NCBI RefSeq assembly: GCF_001305855.1 | Contig: NZ_LIXZ01000014.1 | Coordinates: forward strand, 1 to 64,000 | Direction: 5' to 3' | DNA from: Rossellomorea vietnamensis | GTDB taxonomy: Bacteria; Bacillota; Bacilli; Bacillales; Bacillaceae_B | Length of the DNA stretch: 64,000 bases | Shown: in pieces, positions 8,829 to 17,250 of the stretch | How positions within the stretch are numbered: position 1 is the first letter of the stretch | How the letters are laid out: every line of letters starts with the position of its first letter | Translations under genes and position numbers: made by a program | The notes under the pieces: model-generated | What the model was told of the DNA's origin: nothing | Database searches by the model: none | Seen by the model: only the letters and a program-made list of their open reading frames with translations

Positions 8829-9704
8829 ATGAAGGATAGGCTGAAAGAAGCAATGCCATTTATGGTGCTCATGTGTGTAGTGGCCATGGGCATTCAATTT
8901 ATTTACAAGCCGCAAACCCGGGAGAGCATTATTTTCTTTCCCATTAATGAAAACGTATCTTATGAATCGGCCACTACGCTTCTGATGCTTGAACCTGAAA
9001 AGAAAAATGATCATTATGAAGTGAATTGGAAGGTATCTTCAAAACTTGATGTTCCCGCTTATTTACGTCAGGATGTCGGTTTTTTATATATGAACGGGAG
9101 ATTGAAAGGGCGGATGAATGAATGGGAACAAGATACAGATCAGATTGTGGAGGAATCGACCATAAAGGGGAAAGAGAGCAGTATTCTCCAAGCAGTAACT
9201 TTTCACTATGCTGAAATACATGAATCAGACACAGAGTTCACCAGTGCCCAAAAAATGACCGAAGATACGCTGTACGTGATCGATTCCAATTTCAGCCCAT
9301 TAAATGCCTTCAGGCAACCGGGGACCGACACAGAAAAAGAATGGAAGAACATATTGGACAAAGTGACGTCCCAACAACTCGATTATTTATGGGAAAAGGC
9401 CATCTCCACCATGGGCATCAAGGTCGATGAATACACCCCCATCCCACTGACCAGCCTCCCGATGTTTGATGAGCGTCCCTTGGAAGGCTACACCAGACAG
9501 GAATGGGACCGTCTGATCGGAAATCTATGGGAAGGATTATATAAAAACTATTATCTAGGGATTAAAAAAGAGGACGGCTCTGTGGTGGAATCCATCGACA
9601 GTGCCATTCCTCTACTATTAGTAAAAAAAGATAAAAAGGAAGTCCTTGTGCTGCTCGTTGATCAATACGGGGAAGCGTCCTTACTCAGACAGCTGATATC
9701 TTAA
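8829..9704 (+). CDS. Unrecognised membrane-anchored protein, predicted sporulation gene
   Basis: A 291-residue protein I do not recognise. Residues about 6-25 (AMPFMVLMCVVAMGIQFIY) form one hydrophobic segment after a basic start, so it is probably a signal anchor with the remaining 265 residues outside the membrane. That part is rich in Glu, Asp, Lys and Trp (VNWKVSSKLDVPAYLRQDVG, GYTRQEWDRLIGNLWEGLYK) and has no cysteine or obvious catalytic motif. The ATG at 8829 is chosen over an in-frame GTG at 8820 because GGAG (8817-8820) lies 8 bases before it. A near-perfect sigma-E promoter precedes it, it diverges from a spore germination gene, and its stop overlaps that of gluP. A mother-cell role in spore envelope assembly is inferred only from the promoter. 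Confidence 0.75.
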   Translation: MKDRLKEAMPFMVLMCVVAMGIQFIYKPQTRESIIFFPINENVSYESATTLLMLEPEKKNDHYEVNWKVSSKLDVPAYLRQDVGFLYMNGRLKGRMNEWEQDTDQIVEESTIKGKESSILQAVTFHYAEIHESDTEFTSAQKMTEDTLYVIDSNFSPLNAFRQPGTDTEKEWKNILDKVTSQQLDYLWEKAISTMGIKVDEYTPIPLTSLPMFDERPLEGYTRQEWDRLIGNLWEGLYKNYYLGIKKEDGSVVESIDSAIPLLLVKKDKKEVLVLLVDQYGEASLLRQLIS

Positions 9705-11233
9705 TTGTTCCCTTGCAACTTTTTATAAAGTTTCTCATAATTTTCATCCTGCCTATTTAATTCATAGGCTTTTTTTGCATGGATGAGAGCTTCTTCCCTT
9801 TCCCCGTTATCGATCAGAATCAACGCAAGATTGTAATGGGCTTCATGAAATCGATCATCTTCCTTTATTGCGGCCGTCAAATGTTTCTTCGCCGGTTCTA
9901 ATTTATTCTGCTTTATTTCAGCATATGAAAGGTAGAAATAGGTTTGTGCGTTCGGAGATCCTTCTTCTACCACAGGGGTAAGAATATCCACGACTTCCTC
10001 CCACTCCTGGTTCGATATTTTTTCCTGGGCGACTCCATTTGCCGTATCGACGTTCCAGGAGGTTGAGTCCCCACCGATTCCATACCACACCAATGTACCT
10101 GCAACAAGAATGCTCCCAAGAAGAAACAGGAGCTGACGCACCGGCCGGTTGGCGTTTGGCAGACTGACGATCCCTGCAGCAAGAAAACCTCCAATAAGAC
10201 CCCCGATATGGCCGGCGTTGTCGATGCCGGGAAGGCTGAATCCCAGGACCAGATTCAATAAGATGACCGCAATGATATTGGTGCCCATGGTGCGGAAGAA
10301 AACATTTGGATGTAATACCCCAAAGTACAGGAGAGCACCGAAACAACCAAAGATCGCCCCACTTGCTCCTGCTGAAAGATTGGAGGTAAACAGGAAGCTT
10401 GCAAGCGTCCCTGCGACTCCCGACAGCATATAAATGAGAACGAACCTGATGCGTCCGAACATTTTCTCTACTGCCATTCCGAGATAATAAAGGGCCAGTG
10501 TGTTCATCAAGAGATGAAGTAATCCTATATGCAGGAAAATCGGTGTGACGAGTCGCCACCACTCTCCTTCTATCATAAGAGGATTATATTTTGCACCGAA
10601 TTGAATGAGCGTCGCGGGATCCTTACTCCCTCCATTCATTTCAAGAATAAGGAACATGATCACCTGAACCGCAATAAAGAGATAAGTAAAAAACGGCTTC
10701 CCTCTTTCAAATAACTGTCTCTCTTTCTGAATTTGCTTAGAGGAAGATGTCATGGTCATATTTTTGATCCAATTCACATTGGCTTCCAACACTTCAGGGG
10801 GAAGCTCCCATTCCCCGTCATTGAAAAGTGGATCGGTTCTAAGCTTCTCCACACTTTCATCACCATGAAGCAGAATAGGCTGGATGGTCGTTTTATGACG
10901 GTTCACCGTGTCGAGGAATAGACCTGGATCCCCATCGACAGGTGGAAAAGTAGATATGTAGAGATTCTTTATGTGAAGCTGTCTTTTCCTCAGGGATTTC
11001 CTGATTTTTTCTCCATTCATGGAGGTCACTTCCAAATCCCTCTTGACCCAGTTACCCCAATCCAAGTCCTTTCGAACGATTCGGACGATGCTTCCTTCTT
11101 TCATGCCTGAATTCTCCAACCATATTTCATCCTGGTCGGGGGAAAGGTTCAGGATCCGATAGTGTTTATATTCCACTAAATAGTGGGCTACTTTCCAAAA
11201 TAAATAATGATATCGTAAATCCACATCATCCAC
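9701..11233 (-). CDS. gluP: Rhomboid intramembrane serine protease GluP
   Basis: A 510-residue protein. It has a cytosolic N-terminal domain (about 1-180), a rhomboid core of six to seven helices (about 185-385) and a C-terminal TPR region (about 400-505, EEVVDILTPVVEEGSPNAQ and FHEAHYNLALILIDNGEREE). The catalytic dyad is visible as the Ser of GASGAIFG and the His of AGHIGGLIGG, with HIGLLHLLMN in loop 1/helix 2. B. subtilis GluP (YqgP) cleaves membrane proteins, including the magnesium transporter MgtE together with FtsH. The GTG start at 11233 has only a weak upstream AAAGTA, so the exact start is uncertain. The stop codon overlaps that of the convergent gene in TTAA. Confidence 0.93.
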   Translation of the reverse strand: MDDVDLRYHYLFWKVAHYLVEYKHYRILNLSPDQDEIWLENSGMKEGSIVRIVRKDLDWGNWVKRDLEVTSMNGEKIRKSLRKRQLHIKNLYISTFPPVDGDPGLFLDTVNRHKTTIQPILLHGDESVEKLRTDPLFNDGEWELPPEVLEANVNWIKNMTMTSSSKQIQKERQLFERGKPFFTYLFIAVQVIMFLILEMNGGSKDPATLIQFGAKYNPLMIEGEWWRLVTPIFLHIGLLHLLMNTLALYYLGMAVEKMFGRIRFVLIYMLSGVAGTLASFLFTSNLSAGASGAIFGCFGALLYFGVLHPNVFFRTMGTNIIAVILLNLVLGFSLPGIDNAGHIGGLIGGFLAAGIVSLPNANRPVRQLLFLLGSILVAGTLVWYGIGGDSTSWNVDTANGVAQEKISNQEWEEVVDILTPVVEEGSPNAQTYFYLSYAEIKQNKLEPAKKHLTAAIKEDDRFHEAHYNLALILIDNGEREEALIHAKKAYELNRQDENYEKLYKKLQGNN

Positions 11234-11323
11234 TACTTTCTTTTTACTCTTTTAACCTACCGAAATCATATAAAAATAACGTGCCTCCCCCTACTATACC
11301 GAACCTGTTTTTAATGTGTAAAC

Positions 11324-11369
11324 AAAAAAGGCTGCAGGATGGGGTATGGCCCCCCTGCAGCCTTTTTTT
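11324..11369 (-). terminator. Intrinsic terminator after the YqgO-like gene
   Basis: GGCTGCAGG (11330-11338) pairs with CCTGCAGCC (11354-11362), extended by A/T pairs, directly after the small gene's stop and with a U-run on the minus strand. The T-run on the plus strand would also allow function in that direction. Confidence 0.9.
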
Positions 11370-11371
11370 GA

Positions 11372-11554
11372 TCAAGAGCGGAATGCGCCTTGAATGAATT
11401 TAGAGCGGATACCGGGTATACCCATGGCCGCTCTTACGGCAAATTTGCGAAGTACAAAATTCCCTAATAACAAGTTTAATAAACGATATCGATTCGGAAC
11501 CAGAAAAAGAACCAAACCGCCGAGCACTAACCATTTTGTCCATCCGTTCATCAT
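11372..11554 (-). CDS. yqgO: Small membrane protein, YqgO-like
   Basis: A 60-residue protein with one hydrophobic segment (WLVLGGLVLFLVP, about residues 8-20) and a basic tail (RYRLL, RKFAVR, GIRSKF). It sits between gluP and yqgN, where B. subtilis carries the similarly small yqgO, so the name rests on position and size rather than on a recognised domain. AGGAGG is 4 bases before the first ATG and 7 before a second, so translation may begin at 11551. Function unknown. Confidence 0.6.
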   Translation of the reverse strand: MMNGWTKWLVLGGLVLFLVPNRYRLLNLLLGNFVLRKFAVRAAMGIPGIRSKFIQGAFRS

Positions 11555-11634
11555 GATCCCTCCTGATTATAGTGTGGATCATAACCGATTAGCTTATCCC
11601 ATAAATTTATCTAAACCTGGTATTTTTTTGCCTG

Positions 11635-12417
11635 CTACCGATATAGGAGAAGGAGGATCACTCCCGACATTAAGCTTGAAAGGGCATTGACCAGTTCATT
11701 ATTCATCCAGTAGCCCTTCGTTCTTTCGGTTTGCTGTCCGCAGTGGACAGTGGATTCCGTCTCTATTCCGCACACTCGGCACTTGTAATCCAATTGTACA
11801 TATGCACCCAGTAATGTATCCAGGAGATTTCCAAGGAACCCGGAAAGTGTGATCACTATAAAGAGCGTGGTATCCATACCATCCAGCATGACCAGGGCTG
11901 CCAGTGCGATAAAGGCTGCCCCCAGGACCGCCGCTACGGTACCGGCGGGAGAGACGGCTCCCGAGGTGCCTTTCGGGACTCTCCGGAACGACCTTACGGA
12001 AAATGGATGTTTCCGACTCAAAGGACCAATTTCAGAAGCCCAGGTATCTGAATTCGCCCCTGCAACCGATGCAACAAAAGCAAATGTCCACACGTTTTCA
12101 CCCGTCAAGCTGAACAACAGGGCGAATAGTGCTGCAGGCCCCCCGTTTGCCAATACTTGCTGCCAATCCCGTGTGGACGTCTTAGCAAGCCGGTCCAGGG
12201 TCCCGATCTTATCCTTCTTAAATAGATGAGACCATATACTAGATGATAGGAAGAATGCCCCCAATACAAACAAGCCCCGGAAACCAAAAGCAATACCGAT
12301 GAAAAGACCGACCAACATCGCCATCCAAGCCCCTGATATACTTAAATTCTTTGTCCTCCATCCTCCAATCGCGATGGCGAGGATAAAGAGAAGAAGCGGA
12401 AATAATTCAATCTTCAC
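11635..12417 (-). CDS. DUF92 family integral membrane protein
   Basis: A 260-residue protein with six to seven membrane helices and the DUF92/TMEM19 signatures: ANGGPAALFAL, VASVAGANSDTWASEIGPLS, VPKGTSGAVSPAGTVAAVLG and GFLGNLLDTLLGAYVQ. Near the C-terminus it carries YKCRVCGIETESTVHCGQ, a likely metal-binding cysteine pair plus His/Cys, common in this family. DUF92 proteins resemble CDP-alcohol or prenyl-chain kinase-like membrane enzymes (VTE6 phytyl-phosphate kinase in plants). The bacterial role is unknown. It overlaps yqgN by 11 bases and is absent from this position in B. subtilis as far as I recall. Confidence 0.85.
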   Translation of the reverse strand: MKIELFPLLLFILAIAIGGWRTKNLSISGAWMAMLVGLFIGIAFGFRGLFVLGAFFLSSSIWSHLFKKDKIGTLDRLAKTSTRDWQQVLANGGPAALFALLFSLTGENVWTFAFVASVAGANSDTWASEIGPLSRKHPFSVRSFRRVPKGTSGAVSPAGTVAAVLGAAFIALAALVMLDGMDTTLFIVITLSGFLGNLLDTLLGAYVQLDYKCRVCGIETESTVHCGQQTERTKGYWMNNELVNALSSLMSGVILLLLYR

Positions 12418-12973
12418 AATCGATCCTTCTCATTTCCGTCAGTATGGTAGAGACCTGCATATCGAAGGATTCAATCGGCAAGTATTCGACCATTTGTTCT
12501 TCAAAGGCAAGGGACATGGAAGTTCCTGAATAACCTGAAAGCAGCCGGTCATAATATCCACCACCAAATCCAAGACGGTAACCGGCGGTTGTATAAGATA
12601 ACCCCGGTACGATCATCAATTCAATGGATTCGTTATGTACAGCAACGGATTTCGCCGGGTCCGGTTCATATAAATTAAAATAAGATTGTTCCAACTGATG
12701 AAAATCAGTCAGTTTATAAAAAAACAACTGGCGGGTCTCCGGGAGGCACTTTGGCACGACGACCGTCTTTCCCTCTTCCCAGCCTCTCTTAATGATATTC
12801 CAAGTATCAAGTTCCGGAGGCTTTGAAACGGTGACAGATACCGTGCTGCTTTGCTTCCACTCGGGAGACTCAAAAAGGCGCTGTTCTATTTCGAAACATT
12901 TTTGTTGAAATGAAATATGACCAATGGATTTTAATACTTGCAGCTGAGATTTACGCTTTTCCTTTTTAGACAT
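12407..12973 (-). CDS. yqgN: 5-formyltetrahydrofolate cyclo-ligase
   Basis: A 188-residue MTHFS-family enzyme that converts 5-formyl-THF plus ATP to 5,10-methenyl-THF in one-carbon metabolism. It shows the C-terminal ATP/Mg site LGFGGGYYDRLLSGYSG, the preceding MIVPGLSYTTAGYRLG, and the basic N-terminus (KKEKRKSQLQ) with interrupted ATP-binding residues. Size matches the family. GGAGGG precedes the ATG closely. It is the first gene of a run continuing into DUF92 through an 11-base overlap. Confidence 0.93.
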   Translation of the reverse strand: MSKKEKRKSQLQVLKSIGHISFQQKCFEIEQRLFESPEWKQSSTVSVTVSKPPELDTWNIIKRGWEEGKTVVVPKCLPETRQLFFYKLTDFHQLEQSYFNLYEPDPAKSVAVHNESIELMIVPGLSYTTAGYRLGFGGGYYDRLLSGYSGTSMSLAFEEQMVEYLPIESFDMQVSTILTEMRRIDCED

Positions 12974-13099
12974 ATGATCCCTCCATGCTTACTATCCTGC
13001 AATTATTTTAATGGATTTCCCGCATAAATGCGACAGACATTACACCACTATTCGGAAAAGGCATTACTATTCAACATAAATCAGAGCCAAATAAAGCAT

Positions 13100-13130
13100 A
13101 AAAAAAAGCAGCGGATAAAATCCGGCTGCT
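13100..13130 (-). terminator. Intrinsic terminator of rpmG
   Basis: AGCAGC-GGAT pairs with ATCC-g-GCTGCT (13107-13130), followed by eight Us on the minus strand, immediately after the rpmG stop. Confidence 0.9.
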
Positions 13131-13280
13131 TATTTCGTTTCGCGGTGAAGAGTCACACGCTTTAATTTCGGGCAATATTTTTTTAGCTCTAAACGGTCTG
13201 GGTTGTTACGCTTGTTCTTAGTAGTAATATAGTTACGCTCACCAGTTTCTGTGCAAGCTAAAGTAATGTTTACACGCATT
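13130..13280 (-). pseudogene. rpmG: Ribosomal protein L33 gene with an N-terminal frameshift
   Basis: The ATG at 13280 (GGAGGG upstream) opens MRVNIT and then the frame breaks at a run of four Ts, reaching TGA after 13 codons. Removing one T restores a 49-residue L33: [17 protein letters not shown]... through ...LHRETK. No ATG, GTG or TTG precedes the downstream frame, since TAA lies just before. L33 is a small 50S subunit protein. Only one cysteine remains of each CxxC pair (ACTETG, KYCPKLK), so this is a zinc-free-like version. I recall that B. subtilis 168 also has a frameshifted rpmG copy (rpmGC). Either a true pseudogene or a one-base sequencing error would explain this. Another rpmG elsewhere would be needed. 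Confidence 0.8.
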
Positions 13281-13336
13281 ATAATTTCCCTCCAAACATA
13301 TACATCTTCTACTATTCATACGACTTTTATATAATA

Positions 13337-13918
13337 TCACTTTTCCCCGGGAAATGCTAGTCCGTTTTTTATTCTATCACTTAAATTTGCAATGTCTTCT
13401 TCCATCCCACCTTCAATGGCATATACTTTCCCCTGTTTCACTTCGAAGGGCTTGAAAGAGAAATCCAGCATATATACCATCATATTGAGGCCATTGGTTA
13501 TGGGATAGTAGTATAAGCTGCCATTCGTTAAGGATTTCTTCCAAAGTTTGAGCCCCTTCAGATTAAGAGGGTAGATGGTTTTCTTTACAGATTCGGCACA
13601 GGAAACAATATTGGTGATGGCAACCCGCCTTCGGCTGTAATTCCAGAATGTATCCTCAGACAGGGACAGGACGCCTACTCCATCTTCCTTGCAGGCGAGC
13701 CACTCGATGAGAAAGAATACTTTTAGCCGGCAGGTTTCTTTTGACGTATTCTCCATTTCGAATACATAAGATTCACCCCAACCCTCAACCTCTTCCTTCA
13801 CACTTACTTTAATATCCGTAAGGGAAGAACATTTTTCAGAGTGGATGGGCGTATACTCATTTTTCTTATTCCAGGCTATTCCTTCAATATGAAACGTTCG
13901 ATTCGGGTTCTCCCTCAT
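13337..13918 (-). CDS. Unknown protein, last gene of the DUF4912/GT4 operon
   Basis: A 193-residue soluble protein with no signal peptide and no family I recognise. The sequence is mainly beta-strand-like (ITNIVSCAESVKKTIYPLNL, GSLYYYPITNGLNMMVYMLD), with Trp/Tyr-rich strands and four cysteines. An early stretch, YVFEMENTSKETCRLKVFFL, suggests a beta-sandwich. AAAGGTGTAGAGG lies just upstream of the ATG, and the gap to the preceding nucleotidyltransferase stop is 6 bases, so it is almost certainly cotranscribed with the sugar genes. A carbohydrate- or coat-related role is inferred from context only. Confidence 0.75.
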   Translation of the reverse strand: MRENPNRTFHIEGIAWNKKNEYTPIHSEKCSSLTDIKVSVKEEVEGWGESYVFEMENTSKETCRLKVFFLIEWLACKEDGVGVLSLSEDTFWNYSRRRVAITNIVSCAESVKKTIYPLNLKGLKLWKKSLTNGSLYYYPITNGLNMMVYMLDFSFKPFEVKQGKVYAIEGGMEEDIANLSDRIKNGLAFPGEK

Positions 13919-13924
13919 TAGCCT

Positions 13925-14932
13925 CTACACCTTTTGCCAGATTTTTATTTTCTTGCCATAATATCTTGCAAACTCCCTCGCCAGATTTCTTCTGTCCGCA
14001 TTGGAATAAATGATGAATCCTCTTTTTGGATCACTAATGATTTTCGTCCTGCCTCCATCCCTATGGTCAAATACGATTTCTTTCTGACTTGAAGAAGATG
14101 GGACCGTCTCAAGCAGTTTTGCAAGCACCATCGGTTTCTTCCCATTCGGACAGGCTACCTGCAGTCGGGTGATGAAAGGCTCCCTTAAGTCATTTGAACG
14201 GTGTAAGCCTTTCTTCAAAGAGGGAGGAGAGAAGTGTCCCCTCATTAGATCGTCCCTGGCACACTTATATTCTTCCGGGTTACCGATATCTCTCCAATAG
14301 GCACTGGTCTTGAACACGTATACCTCTTCATTATTCAACAGGAGCCGGGGAATGAAATCCTGGCCGAAATCTTTTGCCCCAATGTGGGCATACCGGTCCA
14401 AGAGCCGGGGATCAAGCATATATACACCTGTGTTGACTTCATTTCCCACCCACTCTTCGGGCTTTTCGATAAAATCGACTAATTTGCGGGTTTCGTCCGT
14501 ATGACAGATTCCATATTCTTTTGGATTCGCCACTTCCTTTGACACTACGGTCATGACCGCTCTTTTCTCATAATGAAATTCAATGACCTTATCGATGGGG
14601 ATATTGGTAAACGCATCTCCGCTAAGAACGAGGAACGGTTCTCGCAGCCTGTGCCGTGCGAGGAAGATGCCACCCGCTGTTCCGAGCGGGGATCGTTCCT
14701 CAAGATAGGTGATATTCACATTGAACCGTTTCCCATTTCCGAAGTAGTCTTTAATGGTCTCACTTTTATAACAAGTCGTAATCAAAATATCTCTTATTCC
14801 ATAAGAACTTAGAAGGTTAATGCTATATTCAAGTATTGGCTTATTCAGAATCGGGACCATAGGCTTTGCAATCGACATCGTATAGGGTCTTAATCGCTTC
14901 CCTTCTCCCCCTGCCAATATAACCGCCTTCAT
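13925..14932 (-). CDS. Sugar-phosphate nucleotidyltransferase with an extra C-terminal domain
   Basis: A 335-residue protein. Residues 1-235 are a classical NTP-transferase domain: the nucleotide loop ILAGGEGKRLRPYT, the KPMVPILNKP motif, SGDAFTNI and INKPI-type metal regions, and VNTGVYMLDP. Such enzymes make NDP-sugars from sugar 1-phosphates (mannose-1-P guanylyltransferase or glucose-1-P uridylyl/thymidylyltransferase). The usual beta-helix is absent. The last about 100 residues end in DPKRGFIIYSNADRRNLARE and resemble the C-terminal domain of phosphohexomutases fused to this enzyme in other bacteria. That would make it a fusion lacking the mutase core, and the resemblance is weak by eye. 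It overlaps the upstream glycosyltransferase by 4 bases (ATGA). It presumably supplies that enzyme's donor sugar. Confidence 0.88.
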   Translation of the reverse strand: MKAVILAGGEGKRLRPYTMSIAKPMVPILNKPILEYSINLLSSYGIRDILITTCYKSETIKDYFGNGKRFNVNITYLEERSPLGTAGGIFLARHRLREPFLVLSGDAFTNIPIDKVIEFHYEKRAVMTVVSKEVANPKEYGICHTDETRKLVDFIEKPEEWVGNEVNTGVYMLDPRLLDRYAHIGAKDFGQDFIPRLLLNNEEVYVFKTSAYWRDIGNPEEYKCARDDLMRGHFSPPSLKKGLHRSNDLREPFITRLQVACPNGKKPMVLAKLLETVPSSSSQKEIVFDHRDGGRTKIISDPKRGFIIYSNADRRNLAREFARYYGKKIKIWQKV

Positions 14933-17250
14933 CTTTTTATACCCTCCACTTTCGATTGAAGAAGCACATCGTCATATACATGAATGGTCTGGTCTGCGAT
15001 CCGGTCCCAGCTAAACATGGACTTTGCCATTTTAAAGCCCAGTTCACCCAGCTGTTCCGATTTATGGGGATCTTCGATTAATGAAATCAATTGAGCATAG
15101 AGACTGTGTTCCTGATTGGGTTCAAATAATAAACCGGTTTGTTCGTGTTTCACAATGGACTTTAGCCCGCCGGTATTGGAAGCGACCACGCCTTTCCGGA
15201 AGGCCATCGCCTCCAGGGCAACGATCCCAAACGGTTCGTATAAGCTTGGGAAGATGACGGCCAGACAATTCTTCAAATAGTCATTTCGTTCTCTATCCGA
15301 AATGTATCCGACGAATGAAACGATATCAGAAAGCTGCTCCTCGATAACCGTCTTTCGGTATTGCTCGAGCATCGGACCCTTCCCTGCTATGACAAATGAG
15401 ATATGATAACCCTTTTCCTTTAACCGGGAAGCTACGCGGATGATGGTATCAAACCCTTTCTCATGAACCATCCTTCCGATTGAAAAAAAGTAAGGCGTCG
15501 ATGGTTGAGAAAAGTCATATGGGGAAGACTGGTCCAGTTTCTCCAGTTCCACACCGTTTGGTATGACAGCGATTGGTGCTTCTATCGTGAATAAGCTCTT
15601 GATTTCATCTTTCATATGCTCACTGCAAACAATGAGATGATCAGAGGCACCGATGAGCAGCTGTTCTTCCCCATGGATCTTGTGTTGCAAATCGGTATAT
15701 ATCCCTTGATTCCTGCCATGTTCGGTAGCATGGATCGTTGTAATAAGAGGGAGCGAGTAATAGTCTTTCAGCTTCATCGCTGATGTCGATACGATCCAAT
15801 CATGGGCATGGATATGTGTGATTCTTTCATCTCGTATCAAGTCATGGGCGTACTGAATGAAGGACTGATTCAAATCAAATACCCATTTAAAGAAATCTTC
15901 TTCATATGGATGCAAAGGATGCACCCGGTGAATCGTGACACCTTCCATTTTCTCAAGGGGAAGTGCATCATTTGCCTTGGTGGTAAGAACATGCACATGC
16001 TTCCCTTTTTTCACAAGATTATTGGCTAAATCATACACATGTCTCGATAATCCACCCACGATATTGGGCGGATACTCCCAGGAAAGGATGAGCACTGAAT
16101 CATCCTTCTCTTCCACGCTACCCTTCATTCCAATCGAGAGCTTCTCAAGAATGTCGTCAGATGGAAAAGGGATCATACTTTTGCGATGAAGAAGGAGATG
16201 ACCATCCTTATGCCCATCCATGACTTGGTGGAGCAACAGGTCGAAATGAACCGTGGACAATCCATTTTCATCTTTAAACCCTTCCATGCTTGATACCCAT
16301 TCCCTTATAATCTGAAAGGTCCACTCTGTTTCGGCTGACAATGTCACCATATTCTCCAACTGCTCTTCCATGCGGTGAATCAACCGAATATTCCGAATGG
16401 CTGAATCGGACATGATCGGGATTTGCTTCACCATTCCCAGATACCCGAAGCCCACCCTTGATAGAGCGGTAGGTTCTTCCATCATGACGTCCATTGTATG
16501 ACTGGCATTTCCTCTATCCAGTTCCATTAATGCATCATAGTCTGATTGGTCCTTAACGTATACGATTGAAAGGGGTTGATCGCTTTTTTCCCGGGAGTCA
16601 ATGCCCTCCGCAACGGGAATGAGTTTCAACCCTCTCGGCGTCCTGCTTACACTTCTGTTCTGTTCCTTTTCACTATGTTCATAAGAAAAGGACGAAATGA
16701 ATGTATACTCAATGCCTTGCTGAGTGAGATATAGATCAATCCCCGGTACATACGCGGCTTGAGGTAACCAGAACGACTTAGGGATCATTTGGAAGTATTG
16801 CTTGTATAATAATGTACTCATCCGAACCTGGGCTTCAATCGCACGTGGAGTCCTGTAATGGGTCAATGGAAAAGGACTTACCGCTGTAGGGATGACGGTT
16901 GCTTTTCTTTTCACTGTAAGATGTTTGTAGACTTGTACGAGATTCATGTCATAGGTTGACCACTGTGAATAGATGAGCTGCCACTTATGTTTATCATGAG
17001 AGCCTGCTTGCAGGAGGTTGCTTTGAATGATAGCGTTCGCCCTCTCTTTAAACTCATCATTCATAAAAAGTGAGAAAAGGAGAGGATTCAACACGACAGG
17101 AATGGGACCACCTTCATTCCGATCAAGGAAATCGATCAATTCACCATTCTCTATAAGTAATGCGGTAAGCAAATCTTCCCGTTCAAACACTTGAGAATAT
17201 GAACATTCATTACATGTTGGATACACGATGATTTCTGAAAGAGCCTTCAT
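14929..17250 (-). CDS. Degenerate GH57-like domain fused to a GT4 glycosyltransferase
   Basis: A 773-residue protein. The N-terminal part (about 1-360) resembles the DUF1957/GH57 alpha-glucan branching fold: FWLPQAAYVPGIDLYL aligns with the GH57 region W-L-P-E-x-x-Y-x-P-G. The nucleophile glutamate is replaced by Gln164, and the N-terminal HxHQP motif is missing (VYPTCNECSY), so this half is probably non-catalytic. The C-terminal half (about 375-770) is a GT-B glycosyltransferase of family GT4/GlgA type, with SWEYPPNIVGGLSRHVYDLA, HAHDW, SIGRMVHEKGFD, and the E-x7-E motif EPFGIVALEAMA. ATG 17250 is preferred because GGAGG lies 7 bases before it, and it overlaps the DUF4912 gene by ATGA. A role as an alpha-glucan or similar polysaccharide synthase is inferred. 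Confidence 0.88.
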   Translation of the reverse strand: MKALSEIIVYPTCNECSYSQVFEREDLLTALLIENGELIDFLDRNEGGPIPVVLNPLLFSLFMNDEFKERANAIIQSNLLQAGSHDKHKWQLIYSQWSTYDMNLVQVYKHLTVKRKATVIPTAVSPFPLTHYRTPRAIEAQVRMSTLLYKQYFQMIPKSFWLPQAAYVPGIDLYLTQQGIEYTFISSFSYEHSEKEQNRSVSRTPRGLKLIPVAEGIDSREKSDQPLSIVYVKDQSDYDALMELDRGNASHTMDVMMEEPTALSRVGFGYLGMVKQIPIMSDSAIRNIRLIHRMEEQLENMVTLSAETEWTFQIIREWVSSMEGFKDENGLSTVHFDLLLHQVMDGHKDGHLLLHRKSMIPFPSDDILEKLSIGMKGSVEEKDDSVLILSWEYPPNIVGGLSRHVYDLANNLVKKGKHVHVLTTKANDALPLEKMEGVTIHRVHPLHPYEEDFFKWVFDLNQSFIQYAHDLIRDERITHIHAHDWIVSTSAMKLKDYYSLPLITTIHATEHGRNQGIYTDLQHKIHGEEQLLIGASDHLIVCSEHMKDEIKSLFTIEAPIAVIPNGVELEKLDQSSPYDFSQPSTPYFFSIGRMVHEKGFDTIIRVASRLKEKGYHISFVIAGKGPMLEQYRKTVIEEQLSDIVSFVGYISDRERNDYLKNCLAVIFPSLYEPFGIVALEAMAFRKGVVASNTGGLKSIVKHEQTGLLFEPNQEHSLYAQLISLIEDPHKSEQLGELGFKMAKSMFSWDRIADQTIHVYDDVLLQSKVEGIKR

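Noticed and set aside
13281-13340. Possible Zur box upstream of rpmG (TCGTATGAATAGTAG)
   Set aside because: Only a few positions match the consensus, unlike the clear site before znuC.
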